DNA of 64,000 nucleotides from Bacteroidota bacterium (GTDB lineage Bacteria; Bacteroidota; Bacteroidia; UKL13-3): NCBI GenBank assembly GCA_030680835.1, contig JAUXUD010000032.1, positions 24,860 to 88,859 of the forward strand, read 5' to 3'. Shown piece by piece: positions 43,314 to 50,934 of this stretch (position 1 is its first letter; each line of letters starts with the position of its first letter). The notes under the pieces were generated by a model. It saw only the letters and a program-made list of their open reading frames with translations, ran no database searches and was not told where the DNA came from. The position numbers and the translations under genes were made by a program.

Positions 43314-44089
43314 TTAACAACATTGATTGTGAGAACCGCCCGGTGCCTGATGCTCTCGTATTGTTTGTCATGAAATGTTCCGGCAGTATTCTCAGAATAA
43401 ACCCAATCAATTACATATTGTCCTTCCCATAAAGGGGTGAAAGTGCATAATCCTTTATCATTTGCATCAATTTCTTTAGACCAACCATTGGGTGCATGGG
43501 CAAATATTTTCCCTCCTTTTACAGGTGACTTTTTGAAATAGGAATAAAAATTAATGGTTTGATTCGTAGAAAAAGTATTCAGTTTTGAATTACTGAAATC
43601 AGGTATCAGGTCCAAATCAAAATAGGGTTTAATTGCTGCAGATTTTAAATTATCTGAGTTGGTTTTGTTGTCACATAAAATTATTTGACGGGCATAATAC
43701 ATGGGCTTAACAATTCCTAAATTTGATTTTCTCAAATCCATTACCCGGGCAACTGAATTAATTGTTAAAACCTGATAAATTCCAGCTGATTCCGGAGTGA
43801 ATTTTGTAATAAACCTGTCCTTTTGTTTTGTTAAAGTTAATTCTTTTTCTTCATTTTTTGGATTGATATAAATGGCTTTCAATCCATCCATTTCATCTAA
43901 CCTTCCACCACTTATTTCATATTGTTTAAAATTTATTTCTCCAAAAAATAAATTAACTAAATGCTCTTTACCTATTGCTGCCATACCCGGCGTTTCAATC
44001 CAGATGAAATGAGCGGAACATACTATATATATTGTAGTAAAAAGGGTTAATGCCAATACTGCTTTACTGAATTTATTAAAGATTTTCAT
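43310..44089 (-). CDS. DUF4198-family periplasmic protein
   Basis: A 259-residue exported protein. The signal peptide ends near SAHF, giving an N-terminal HFIWIE, the usual start of mature DUF4198 proteins, which are thought to bind metal or metal-chelate through this early His. The rest is beta-rich: FGEINFKQYEISGGRL, and a C-terminal Ig-like strand pair around YVIDWVYSENTAGTFHDK with His residues. Members are commonly adjacent to TonB receptors for iron, cobalt or nickel, and here the gene lies 12 bases after a TonB receptor and overlaps the PepSY gene. Confidence 0.87.
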   Translation of the reverse strand: MKIFNKFSKAVLALTLFTTIYIVCSAHFIWIETPGMAAIGKEHLVNLFFGEINFKQYEISGGRLDEMDGLKAIYINPKNEEKELTLTKQKDRFITKFTPESAGIYQVLTINSVARVMDLRKSNLGIVKPMYYARQIILCDNKTNSDNLKSAAIKPYFDLDLIPDFSNSKLNTFSTNQTINFYSYFKKSPVKGGKIFAHAPNGWSKEIDANDKGLCTFTPLWEGQYVIDWVYSENTAGTFHDKQYESIRHRAVLTINVVK

Positions 44090-44101
44090 ATTTCACTAAA
44101 A

Positions 44102-46345
44102 TTAGAATTTGAGTTGAGCCCCAACGATAAAGTTTCTCCCGGGTGAAGGAATAATTCCATTCCAGGAAGCCCAACGTAAAGTGAAATATTTTTCGTCAAG
44201 CAGATTATTAATATTCAGGTAAACTCCCCAATGTTTCCGGTTATAATTTAGGGTTGCATTCATTATGTTGTAGGCTGGGACTGCCCCGTTTTTCCCGTCA
44301 ACAGTTCCTGCTTCAGTATTTTTAGAATCGCTGTATTGTTTTCCTACATAATTATTAAATACATTAAGTATTAAACTTTGGTTTTCGAATGGAAACTTAT
44401 AGCGAATACCTGATGCAGCCAATTGCTGAGGTGCATTTGGCAGCACTTTTCCACTGTCGGCTCCGGTAGTAAATGTTGCTTTCTGCAAGGTAATATTCGC
44501 AAAGCAACTAATTCCTTTCCACGCGCCTAATTCTATTTCTGCTTCAATTCCCCTGTGATAACTTCCACCTGCATTTTTGTTAATTCCACTTTCTGAAATC
44601 ACCTTGTTGGTAAAATCCATTCTGTAAACAGATGCATTTACTGAAAGCCAATTGAATGGGTCTGTTCTAAATCCTGCTTCATAATTCATTGATGTTTCCG
44701 GTTTAAGATCAACACCTGCATCAATGTTTCCCGGATTTAGAGCAGAGTTAAGTGTTGGCGGTTGAAATCCTCTTGAAACGGTAGCATAAATTCGTGAATG
44801 TTCAAATAATTTGTATATTAATCCACCTGAGTATACGAAGGCTTCGGAATTCATTTTGTCGTTTCTTTTTTTGACAAAATCATTTCGTTTATAACTGACA
44901 TTTGAATATCTGATTCCCGGAGCCAGAGTTAAATATTTAGTGATGCAAAACTCATCATATATATATCCCTCATAAATAAAACTTGTATTCACATCATTTG
45001 CGGTTATGGTACCTGTTCTTGATTCCTTATTGGCTCCTGCTATGCTCATATTATCCAACCGGTCGGTATGTATGCGAATACCGGCAATTAATGAGTTTTT
45101 CCGCTTAAACAAATCTTTGGTAAAATTGTAATCAGATACATTACCTATTGCATGTATATCTCTTAAATAACCAGTTGTAGTTGGATTTTTATAAGCAATC
45201 CACCAATCCCTAACAAAATAATTCCCATAAACCGATGTTGAAAATATGTGATATTTATTATATATAACTTTGTAAGATAAGGCGGTGCTGAATCGTTTTG
45301 AGTAAAATTGGTCGCTGGTATGCTGGCTTTGAGTGGGATCAGCATCATATTGTGCCTGAGTTAAACCACCGGGTGTTTCCGAATCTTCACTGAACCCGTT
45401 AAGATATAATGAAATCTCTGAATTCGAATCAGGACGAGTCCCTAAATTTATGGTAAAGTCGTTCACATTAAACTTGCTTCTGTCCCTGAATCCATTTCCT
45501 TGTCTTCTAAGTCCGGAAATCATATAATTTAATTTTCCGTTGTTTCCACCTGTTGAAAGCTGAGCATTTAGTGAATTGAAACTTCCAATGGATACATCCG
45601 CTTTTGTTTCAGGTGTATATTTGCCTTTTTTAGTAATCATATTTACTACACCGCCTACTGAATACCCGCCATAAAGCACGGGCGAAGCTCCTTTAATCAC
45701 TTCAATTCTATCTACACTTTGAATGGGCGTCATATAATAAGATGCAGGATCACCATAATAAGTCATTCCAATTGGAAACTTGCCATCCATAAGTACCAGA
45801 ATATTTCTGTTTCTTAACGGGTCAAGCCCACGCAGACCAATATTGGGTTTTAAACCTCTTCCATCTTCGTCAAGATAATTAACTCCCGGTACACGGTTTA
45901 TGATTTGTCCGATATTCTGAGCCCCGGATTCCTGTATTTGTTTTGCGTCAATTACCGAAACCGTTCCCGGGATATCTTTAATTTCACCTTTTATACCTGT
46001 AGATGTAATGTTTACTTCTTTCAGTTTGTGAACTTTTTCTAATAGATTAAAAGAAATCATTGTTGTTTCACCTGCTTTTACAGATACATTTTGTTTAATA
46101 GGTTCAAAACCAATAATAAAAGCAACAATTGTGTACTCACCCTGTTGAATATTTTTCAATAAAAATTTTCCGCTTTCGTCGGTATACGTTCCAAATGCAG
46201 TTTTTTCTACCTGAATGTTTGCCAATTCAACGGGTTTGCCTGATTTGTCCTTAACGGATCCCATGATGTTTCCTTTATCGGATTGCGCAAAAGTGCTTGT
46301 TGCGTAAGCAATTCCCAGTAACACATGTAATAGATATTTTTTCAT
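44102..46345 (-). CDS. TonB-dependent siderophore-type receptor
   Basis: Outer-membrane receptor, first gene of the DUF4198/PepSY operon. The 747-residue protein has a signal peptide ending near TFAQSD, a CarboxypepD_reg domain (about 25-105, GSVKDKSGKPVELANIQVEK), a plug (about 115-235 with KDIPGTVSVIDAKQIQESGA and RNILVLMDGKFPIGMTYYGD) and a barrel with the typical RGFQPPTLNSALNPGNID and LLDEKYFTLRWAS. It ends in an aromatic residue (IVGAQLKF), as barrel-assembly signals do. It is shorter than the FecA-like receptor at 39753 and belongs to a different subgroup. Regulation by the 29-base palindrome at 46399-46427 is likely. Confidence 0.94.
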   Translation of the reverse strand: MKKYLLHVLLGIAYATSTFAQSDKGNIMGSVKDKSGKPVELANIQVEKTAFGTYTDESGKFLLKNIQQGEYTIVAFIIGFEPIKQNVSVKAGETTMISFNLLEKVHKLKEVNITSTGIKGEIKDIPGTVSVIDAKQIQESGAQNIGQIINRVPGVNYLDEDGRGLKPNIGLRGLDPLRNRNILVLMDGKFPIGMTYYGDPASYYMTPIQSVDRIEVIKGASPVLYGGYSVGGVVNMITKKGKYTPETKADVSIGSFNSLNAQLSTGGNNGKLNYMISGLRRQGNGFRDRSKFNVNDFTINLGTRPDSNSEISLYLNGFSEDSETPGGLTQAQYDADPTQSQHTSDQFYSKRFSTALSYKVIYNKYHIFSTSVYGNYFVRDWWIAYKNPTTTGYLRDIHAIGNVSDYNFTKDLFKRKNSLIAGIRIHTDRLDNMSIAGANKESRTGTITANDVNTSFIYEGYIYDEFCITKYLTLAPGIRYSNVSYKRNDFVKKRNDKMNSEAFVYSGGLIYKLFEHSRIYATVSRGFQPPTLNSALNPGNIDAGVDLKPETSMNYEAGFRTDPFNWLSVNASVYRMDFTNKVISESGINKNAGGSYHRGIEAEIELGAWKGISCFANITLQKATFTTGADSGKVLPNAPQQLAASGIRYKFPFENQSLILNVFNNYVGKQYSDSKNTEAGTVDGKNGAVPAYNIMNATLNYNRKHWGVYLNINNLLDEKYFTLRWASWNGIIPSPGRNFIVGAQLKF

Positions 46346-46398
46346 TTTCTTTTTGATAAATGGTTAATTGTTTATTAGAATGAGCGCACAAAAATATG

Positions 46399-46427
46399 TT
46401 ATTTTTATTTAGTCTAAATAAAAATAA
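46399..46427 (-). promoter_or_regulatory. 29-bp perfect palindromic operator
   Basis: Left arm TTATTTTTATTTAG, a central T, and right arm CTAAATAAAAATAA: 14-base arms without a mismatch, about 55-80 bases upstream of the TonB receptor start. A related, less perfect copy precedes the second receptor (42501). Position and symmetry strongly suggest a repressor site for the iron response (Fur or DtxR type). Confidence 0.75.
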
Positions 46428-46550
46428 TATGATTTTTATCAATAAATATAATGGAATCACTAGCGAAAGTAAATCCAAGAAAACAGGTAAAATGCCTGAT
46501 AATTAAATTATTAACTAATTATTTTGTTTTCGAAAAAGAAAAAAGTATTT

Positions 46551-48950
46551 CTATTGAAAGCGGGCGGGATCATATCCCAGCATCATTTCGAAGATGGTAT
46601 CAAAAATTTCTTCAGCATTTGGATTGCTGAAATAATCACCATCGGTTCCATAAGGAGGGCGATGGGCTTTAGCTGTTATGGTAAGTGGTTTTTCGTCCAG
46701 GTATTGATAACCATCCTGTTTCTCTAAGATTTGCTGCAGAATAAAGGCACTTGCGCCACCTGGCACGTCTTCATCCAGTATAACCAGTTTGTTGGTTTTC
46801 TTTAACGATTCAACAATGCTGTGTTTAATATCAAAAGGTAATAAAGTTTGCACATCTATTAACTCTATACTGATGCCGGCTTCATTTAAAAGTGCCATTG
46901 CCCTTTGGGCTATTCTTACTGTAGAGCCATAAGTAACAACGGTAATATCCGTTCCGTATTCCAGAATTTCGGGTACGCCCAGGGGTACGTTAAATTCACC
47001 AATATTATCCGGCATTTTTTCTTTCAGGCGATAACCGTTCAGGCATTCAACCAGCAAAGCCGGTTCATCACTGTTGATTAAGGTTTGGTACATGCCTGCT
47101 GCCTGGGTCATATTCCGCGGTGTAAGCACATGCATGCCCCTTATTGAATTCAAAATCATTCCTACCGGAGAGCCCGAATGCCAGATTCCTTCGAGCCGGT
47201 GTCCCCGGGTTCTCACAATAACAGGCGCTTTCTGTCCGCCTTTGGTACGGTATTGCAAAGTAGCAACATCATCACTTAAAGGTTGTAATGCATATAATAA
47301 ATAATCAAGGTATTGAATTTCAGCGATAGGTCTCAAACCCCGCATGGCAGCTCCAATTCCCTGGCCTACAATGGTAAGTTCACGAATGCCGGTATCAAAT
47401 ACGCGGCTTTCGCCAAATTTTTCCTGCAAACCCGCAAAACCCTGGTTCACATCTCCGATTTTACCCACGTCTTCTCCAAAAGCAAAAACCCGCGGATCTT
47501 TAGCAAGCAATTGGCCAAAATAGGCCACCAAAATCTCCCTGCCATCTACCATTTTACTGTTTTCAGAATAAATCGGCTTGATTTCCTTGATTTTTAATGC
47601 GTTTTGATCCGACTGGCTGAAAAGATAGCTGTTGTATCTTTCTTTATTTAAAGCTTCAAATTCTTTCTTCCAGGTCATCAGCAGAGGTCTTTTGCTGTTT
47701 TTCTCTCTAAAAATGAGTCGAAGTACTTTGTTTGAAACGATACTTAAATCTTTTCTTATCGGTTCAGCAATTCCCTGTAATTCATCTTTAAGGGCAATAA
47801 TTTCGGCAGCAAAACTACTTGAGCCGGCAATCTGGTCCAGTAATTCGGCCAGTTCAGCCAAATCGGCCTTAATAGGATTTAAGTATGCTTCCCATGCATT
47901 TTTACGGGCCACATTTACCTGAATTTTAGCCTCATTTTCAAGTACCTCCAGCTCAGCTTCGCTTGCAATTCCATTGCTGAGTATCCATTCTTTAAAACGT
48001 TTATTACAATCATGTTCAATTTCCCAGTTCAAACGTTCTTTACTTTTATAGCGTTCATGCGATCCGGATGTTGAATGGCCCTGGGGCTGTGTAAGTTCGG
48101 TTACATGAATCAGACAGGGAATATGTTTTTCGCGGGCCAGTTTTCCGGCTTCTTCGTATACACTGCACAAGGCACCGTAATCCCAGCCATTTACCACAAA
48201 AATTTGGTAGCCTTCTCCTTTTTCATCCCGCTGAAAACCTTTCAAAATTTCTGAAATACTCTCTTTGGTGGTCTGGTATTTGGCATGAACCGAAATGCCA
48301 TAGGCATCGTCCCATACCGACACCACCATGGGAACCTGCATCACTCCGGCCGCATTGATGGATTCAAAAAAGTGACCTTCGCTGGTACTTGCATTACCAA
48401 TTGTGCCCCAGGCTACTTCATTACCATTGTCCGAAAATTTATTTTCGCCAATCAGATTGGCATTTTGTCTGTAATATTTCGATGCAAGTGCCAAACCCAA
48501 TAATCTCAGCATTTGCGAAGCAGTGGGTGAAATATCGGAAGAAGAATTCTTCAGGTTTTTCAATTCCTTCCATTCCCCTTTTTCGTCCAATGTTCGTGTG
48601 CCGTAATGTCCGTTCATCATTCTGCCTGCACTTGAAGGTTCAGCTGTAACATCAGAATGGGCGTACAATTGGGCAAAAAATTCCTGCACATTTAATAAGC
48701 CGGAAGCCATCATAAAAGTTTGATCGCGGTAATAACCACTTCGGAAATCTCCCTTTTTAAAGGCCTTGGCCATAGCAATCTGAGGTAACTCTTTTCCATC
48801 ACCAAATATTCCAAACTTCGCTTTTCCGGTCAAAACTTCTCTCCTTCCCAGCAAACTTGCAAGTCTGCTTTGGAACACAATGCGGTAATCTTCAAGGATT
48901 ACCGCTTTATATTTAGAATCGGTCTGCACAGTGTTACCCACTTCAATCAT
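46551..48950 (-). CDS. 2-oxoisovalerate-type dehydrogenase E1, fused alpha/beta
   Basis: Thiamine-diphosphate-dependent decarboxylating subunit of a branched-chain or related 2-oxoacid dehydrogenase complex. The alpha and beta chains, normally separate, are one 799-residue protein. The first half has the cofactor segment IGNASTSEGHFFESINAAGV and DDAYGISVHAK. The second half (from about 465) has the beta-chain signatures FAFGEDVGKIGDVNQGFAGL, DTGIRELTIVGQGIGAAMRG, and VIVRTRGHRLEGIWHSGSP. The order and size match the fused enzyme known from other Bacteroidota. The E2 and E3 genes are not nearby. It is the only gene of its transcript here. Confidence 0.94.
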   Translation of the reverse strand: MIEVGNTVQTDSKYKAVILEDYRIVFQSRLASLLGRREVLTGKAKFGIFGDGKELPQIAMAKAFKKGDFRSGYYRDQTFMMASGLLNVQEFFAQLYAHSDVTAEPSSAGRMMNGHYGTRTLDEKGEWKELKNLKNSSSDISPTASQMLRLLGLALASKYYRQNANLIGENKFSDNGNEVAWGTIGNASTSEGHFFESINAAGVMQVPMVVSVWDDAYGISVHAKYQTTKESISEILKGFQRDEKGEGYQIFVVNGWDYGALCSVYEEAGKLAREKHIPCLIHVTELTQPQGHSTSGSHERYKSKERLNWEIEHDCNKRFKEWILSNGIASEAELEVLENEAKIQVNVARKNAWEAYLNPIKADLAELAELLDQIAGSSSFAAEIIALKDELQGIAEPIRKDLSIVSNKVLRLIFREKNSKRPLLMTWKKEFEALNKERYNSYLFSQSDQNALKIKEIKPIYSENSKMVDGREILVAYFGQLLAKDPRVFAFGEDVGKIGDVNQGFAGLQEKFGESRVFDTGIRELTIVGQGIGAAMRGLRPIAEIQYLDYLLYALQPLSDDVATLQYRTKGGQKAPVIVRTRGHRLEGIWHSGSPVGMILNSIRGMHVLTPRNMTQAAGMYQTLINSDEPALLVECLNGYRLKEKMPDNIGEFNVPLGVPEILEYGTDITVVTYGSTVRIAQRAMALLNEAGISIELIDVQTLLPFDIKHSIVESLKKTNKLVILDEDVPGGASAFILQQILEKQDGYQYLDEKPLTITAKAHRPPYGTDGDYFSNPNAEEIFDTIFEMMLGYDPARFQ

Positions 48951-49178
48951 TGTTCAATTTCATTACTTTCCAAACCTAAAGTTTTTTAGGCATTTAGCAA
49001 AATCAGTTAATAACAAAGATATCATCCCTTTGAAAACAGGTGGTTTTAAATATTGTAATTGAATCGTGCATTTGCTTTTTAACTATTTTTTAAGTCAGAT
49101 ATTTTGCTATTATTTGCATAAGTGCTTACTTTTGGAACAAAAATTGTAAGTACACAAGCATTAATCGAAAATAAAAAA

Positions 49179-49613
49179 ATGAAAAAAGTAATCTTAACCG
49201 CATTTATCGCCTTTAGCGGCCTTTTCGCTGCTCAAGCTCAAACACCTGATGTACAGCCAGCTCCAGCAGAGAACCCAAATCCCGCTGAAGTTAAATTTGT
49301 GAAAGAGACGCATGATTTTGGCATAATTCCGCAAGGAACTCCGGCCACCTATTCGTTTGAATTTAAAAACACCGGAAAAACGCCCCTGATTATTACCAAC
49401 GCCTCGGCAAGTTGTGGGTGTACTACTCCTGATTGGTCTAAAGAAGCTATCAACCCGGGTAAAAAGGGTTATGTTAAGGCTACCTACAATGCAGCTTCTC
49501 CCGGTCCGTTTACCAAAAGCATTACAGTAATGAGCAACGCAAAAAACTCTACTGTTATTCTTTATTTAAAAGGAGATGTGAAACCTGCCGAACAACCTAA
49601 AAATCCTCAATAA
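49179..49613 (+). CDS. DUF1573 protein (first of two)
   Basis: A 144-residue exported protein, Ig-like fold. The start is set at MKKVILTAFIAFSGLFAAQA, a signal peptide; the track start lies in the promoter region. The DUF1573 core runs from about residue 40: FVKETHDFGIIPQGTPATYS, then NTGKTPLIITNASASCGCTT and PGPFTKSITVMSNA. The SCGCTT motif with its two Cys is the family mark. DUF1573 proteins are abundant in Bacteroidota and of unknown function, presumed envelope-located. A terminator and a paralogue follow. Confidence 0.92.
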   Translation: MKKVILTAFIAFSGLFAAQAQTPDVQPAPAENPNPAEVKFVKETHDFGIIPQGTPATYSFEFKNTGKTPLIITNASASCGCTTPDWSKEAINPGKKGYVKATYNAASPGPFTKSITVMSNAKNSTVILYLKGDVKPAEQPKNPQ

Positions 49614-49630
49614 TTAAAAAATTATTTTTA

Positions 49631-49669
49631 AACCTGCACAGGTCATTTTAAGATTTGTGCGGGTTTTTT
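49631..49669 (+). terminator. rho-independent terminator
   Basis: AACCTGCACA/TGTGCGGGTT stem (one mismatch) with a 15-base loop and a following T-run, 18 bases after the first DUF1573 stop and 12 bases before the second DUF1573 start. Confidence 0.85.
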
Positions 49670-49680
49670 ATTTTTGAATC

Positions 49681-50139
49681 ATGAAAAAAATTATTCCACT
49701 TACCTGCATTTTATTTTTTACATTATCAATTTCGGCTCAAACCGATATTAAAGAAGAAAAAAAGGCAAATGAGCCCCAGGCTGTCATTGAATTTGAATCT
49801 GTTGTTCATGATTTTGGAAAAATTTATGAAGGCAAAACGGCTGAATGTGTTTTTGTTTTTACCAACAAAAGTAAAGTGCCATTAATTCTCAGCAAAGTAC
49901 AACCAGGCTGCGGATGTACCACACCTGAGTGGCCCCGTGAACCCATAATGCCCGGCCAGAAAGGGAAAATTAAGGCAACCTATAATCCGGGAAGTTTTAA
50001 AGGTTCGTTTGGAAAAGGAATAACCGTATATTCAAATGCAAGCAATGGCCAGGTGCAGTTAACCATAAAAGGAGTTGTTGAAGAAATCCCAAAAGAGCCG
50101 CAATCTCCTGTTAAAATTGATGTAGGAGGCGGTTTCTAA
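49681..50139 (+). CDS. DUF1573 protein (second of two)
   Basis: A 152-residue exported paralogue of the preceding gene. The signal peptide is MKKIIPLTCILFFTLSISAQ. The core has FESVVHDFGKIYEGKTAECV, then NKSKVPLILSKVQPGCGCTT and FKGSFGKGITVYSNASNGQV; the CGCTTPEW motif parallels CGCTTPDW in the first copy. The two share overall layout but diverge in the linkers, so the duplication is not recent. The C-terminal stop overlaps the convergent LolA-like gene by 4 bases. Confidence 0.92.
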   Translation: MKKIIPLTCILFFTLSISAQTDIKEEKKANEPQAVIEFESVVHDFGKIYEGKTAECVFVFTNKSKVPLILSKVQPGCGCTTPEWPREPIMPGQKGKIKATYNPGSFKGSFGKGITVYSNASNGQVQLTIKGVVEEIPKEPQSPVKIDVGGGF

Positions 50140-50789
50140 CGTAAATCAACCACTTCAACGCCCGGAAATTTCTTTATATCAAATTCAAACTGGTTGTCAT
50201 CATATTTAAGATTGGGAACCTGATTGGTTACGCTATAAGTATGGATGCTGCCGTTTTTATCAAATACCTGTGAGCTTAAAATGGTTTGATTTGCCTGGTC
50301 GATGGCTACTTTTATTTTAAAGAATTTCTTTTTCTTGTCTTTGGGTGTCAGCTCAACATAAGTTATTTCTTTACCCCCTTCTCTTTTGGGATCTAAAAAT
50401 CTATATAAAAAACCTTTACCGTACATGGTAAAAATATCGTCCAAACGTATGGCTCCGTCTTTAGGAGAATAATAGTTTATCTGCACTTCATTTACCTCCC
50501 GGCTGTAAGTCCAGATATTTTTGTTATTGCAAATAATTAATTGGTTTGCTATGTCGAGCCTGAATTTATTGCCCTTCACCAAAATGGTACCTTTTTGTTT
50601 TTCCTGACTTTTTTCCTGTTTGTTTTCAACCGAATACACAAAATCGGCCTTGATGCTTTTAAAAGCTTTATACCGTTTACTGATTTTTTCCATCAGTTTT
50701 TCAGCCTCATTGGCCTTCGATTTGCCAATTTGTGCCTGGGCTGAACCCAATACCATCACACTGGCCATTAACAGGATTATCTTATTCAC
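50136..50789 (-). CDS. lolA: LolA-like outer-membrane lipoprotein carrier
   Basis: A periplasmic carrier that shuttles lipoproteins to the outer membrane. The start is placed at the GTG giving VNKIILLMASVMVLGSAQAQ, a good signal peptide, rather than at the 25-residue-longer ATG, whose extra residues overlap repeat DNA. The mature part has LolA-type features: KISKRYKAFKSIKADFVYSV at its start, then KGTILVKGNKFRLDIANQLI and IWTYSREVNEVQINYYSP. It ends in a strand-rich C-terminal region (FEFDIKKFPGVEVVDLR). A TATATTTG box, like the Bacteroidota -7 element, sits about 10 bases before the GTG. FtsK is the next gene upstream on the same strand. Confidence 0.88.
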   Translation of the reverse strand: MNKIILLMASVMVLGSAQAQIGKSKANEAEKLMEKISKRYKAFKSIKADFVYSVENKQEKSQEKQKGTILVKGNKFRLDIANQLIICNNKNIWTYSREVNEVQINYYSPKDGAIRLDDIFTMYGKGFLYRFLDPKREGGKEITYVELTPKDKKKKFFKIKVAIDQANQTILSSQVFDKNGSIHTYSVTNQVPNLKYDDNQFEFDIKKFPGVEVVDLR

Positions 50790-50866
50790 TTTGCAAATAT
50801 ACCACAAAGGATAATATAACAAAGGTAAGAGGTATACATGGACCATAGAGCATTCGGTATACACCT

Positions 50867-50894
50867 GTAGAGACGCGATTAATCGCGTCTCTAC
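50867..50894. repeat. 28-bp perfect palindrome
   Basis: GTAGAGACGCGATT/AATCGCGTCTCTAC, a palindrome dispersed in many bacterial genomes. It lies between ftsK and the LolA-like gene and may reduce read-through between them. Confidence 0.75.
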
Positions 50895-50934
50895 CTTGTT
50901 TTAATACAAAATTTTACCTTGTCCGATGCTTTTT

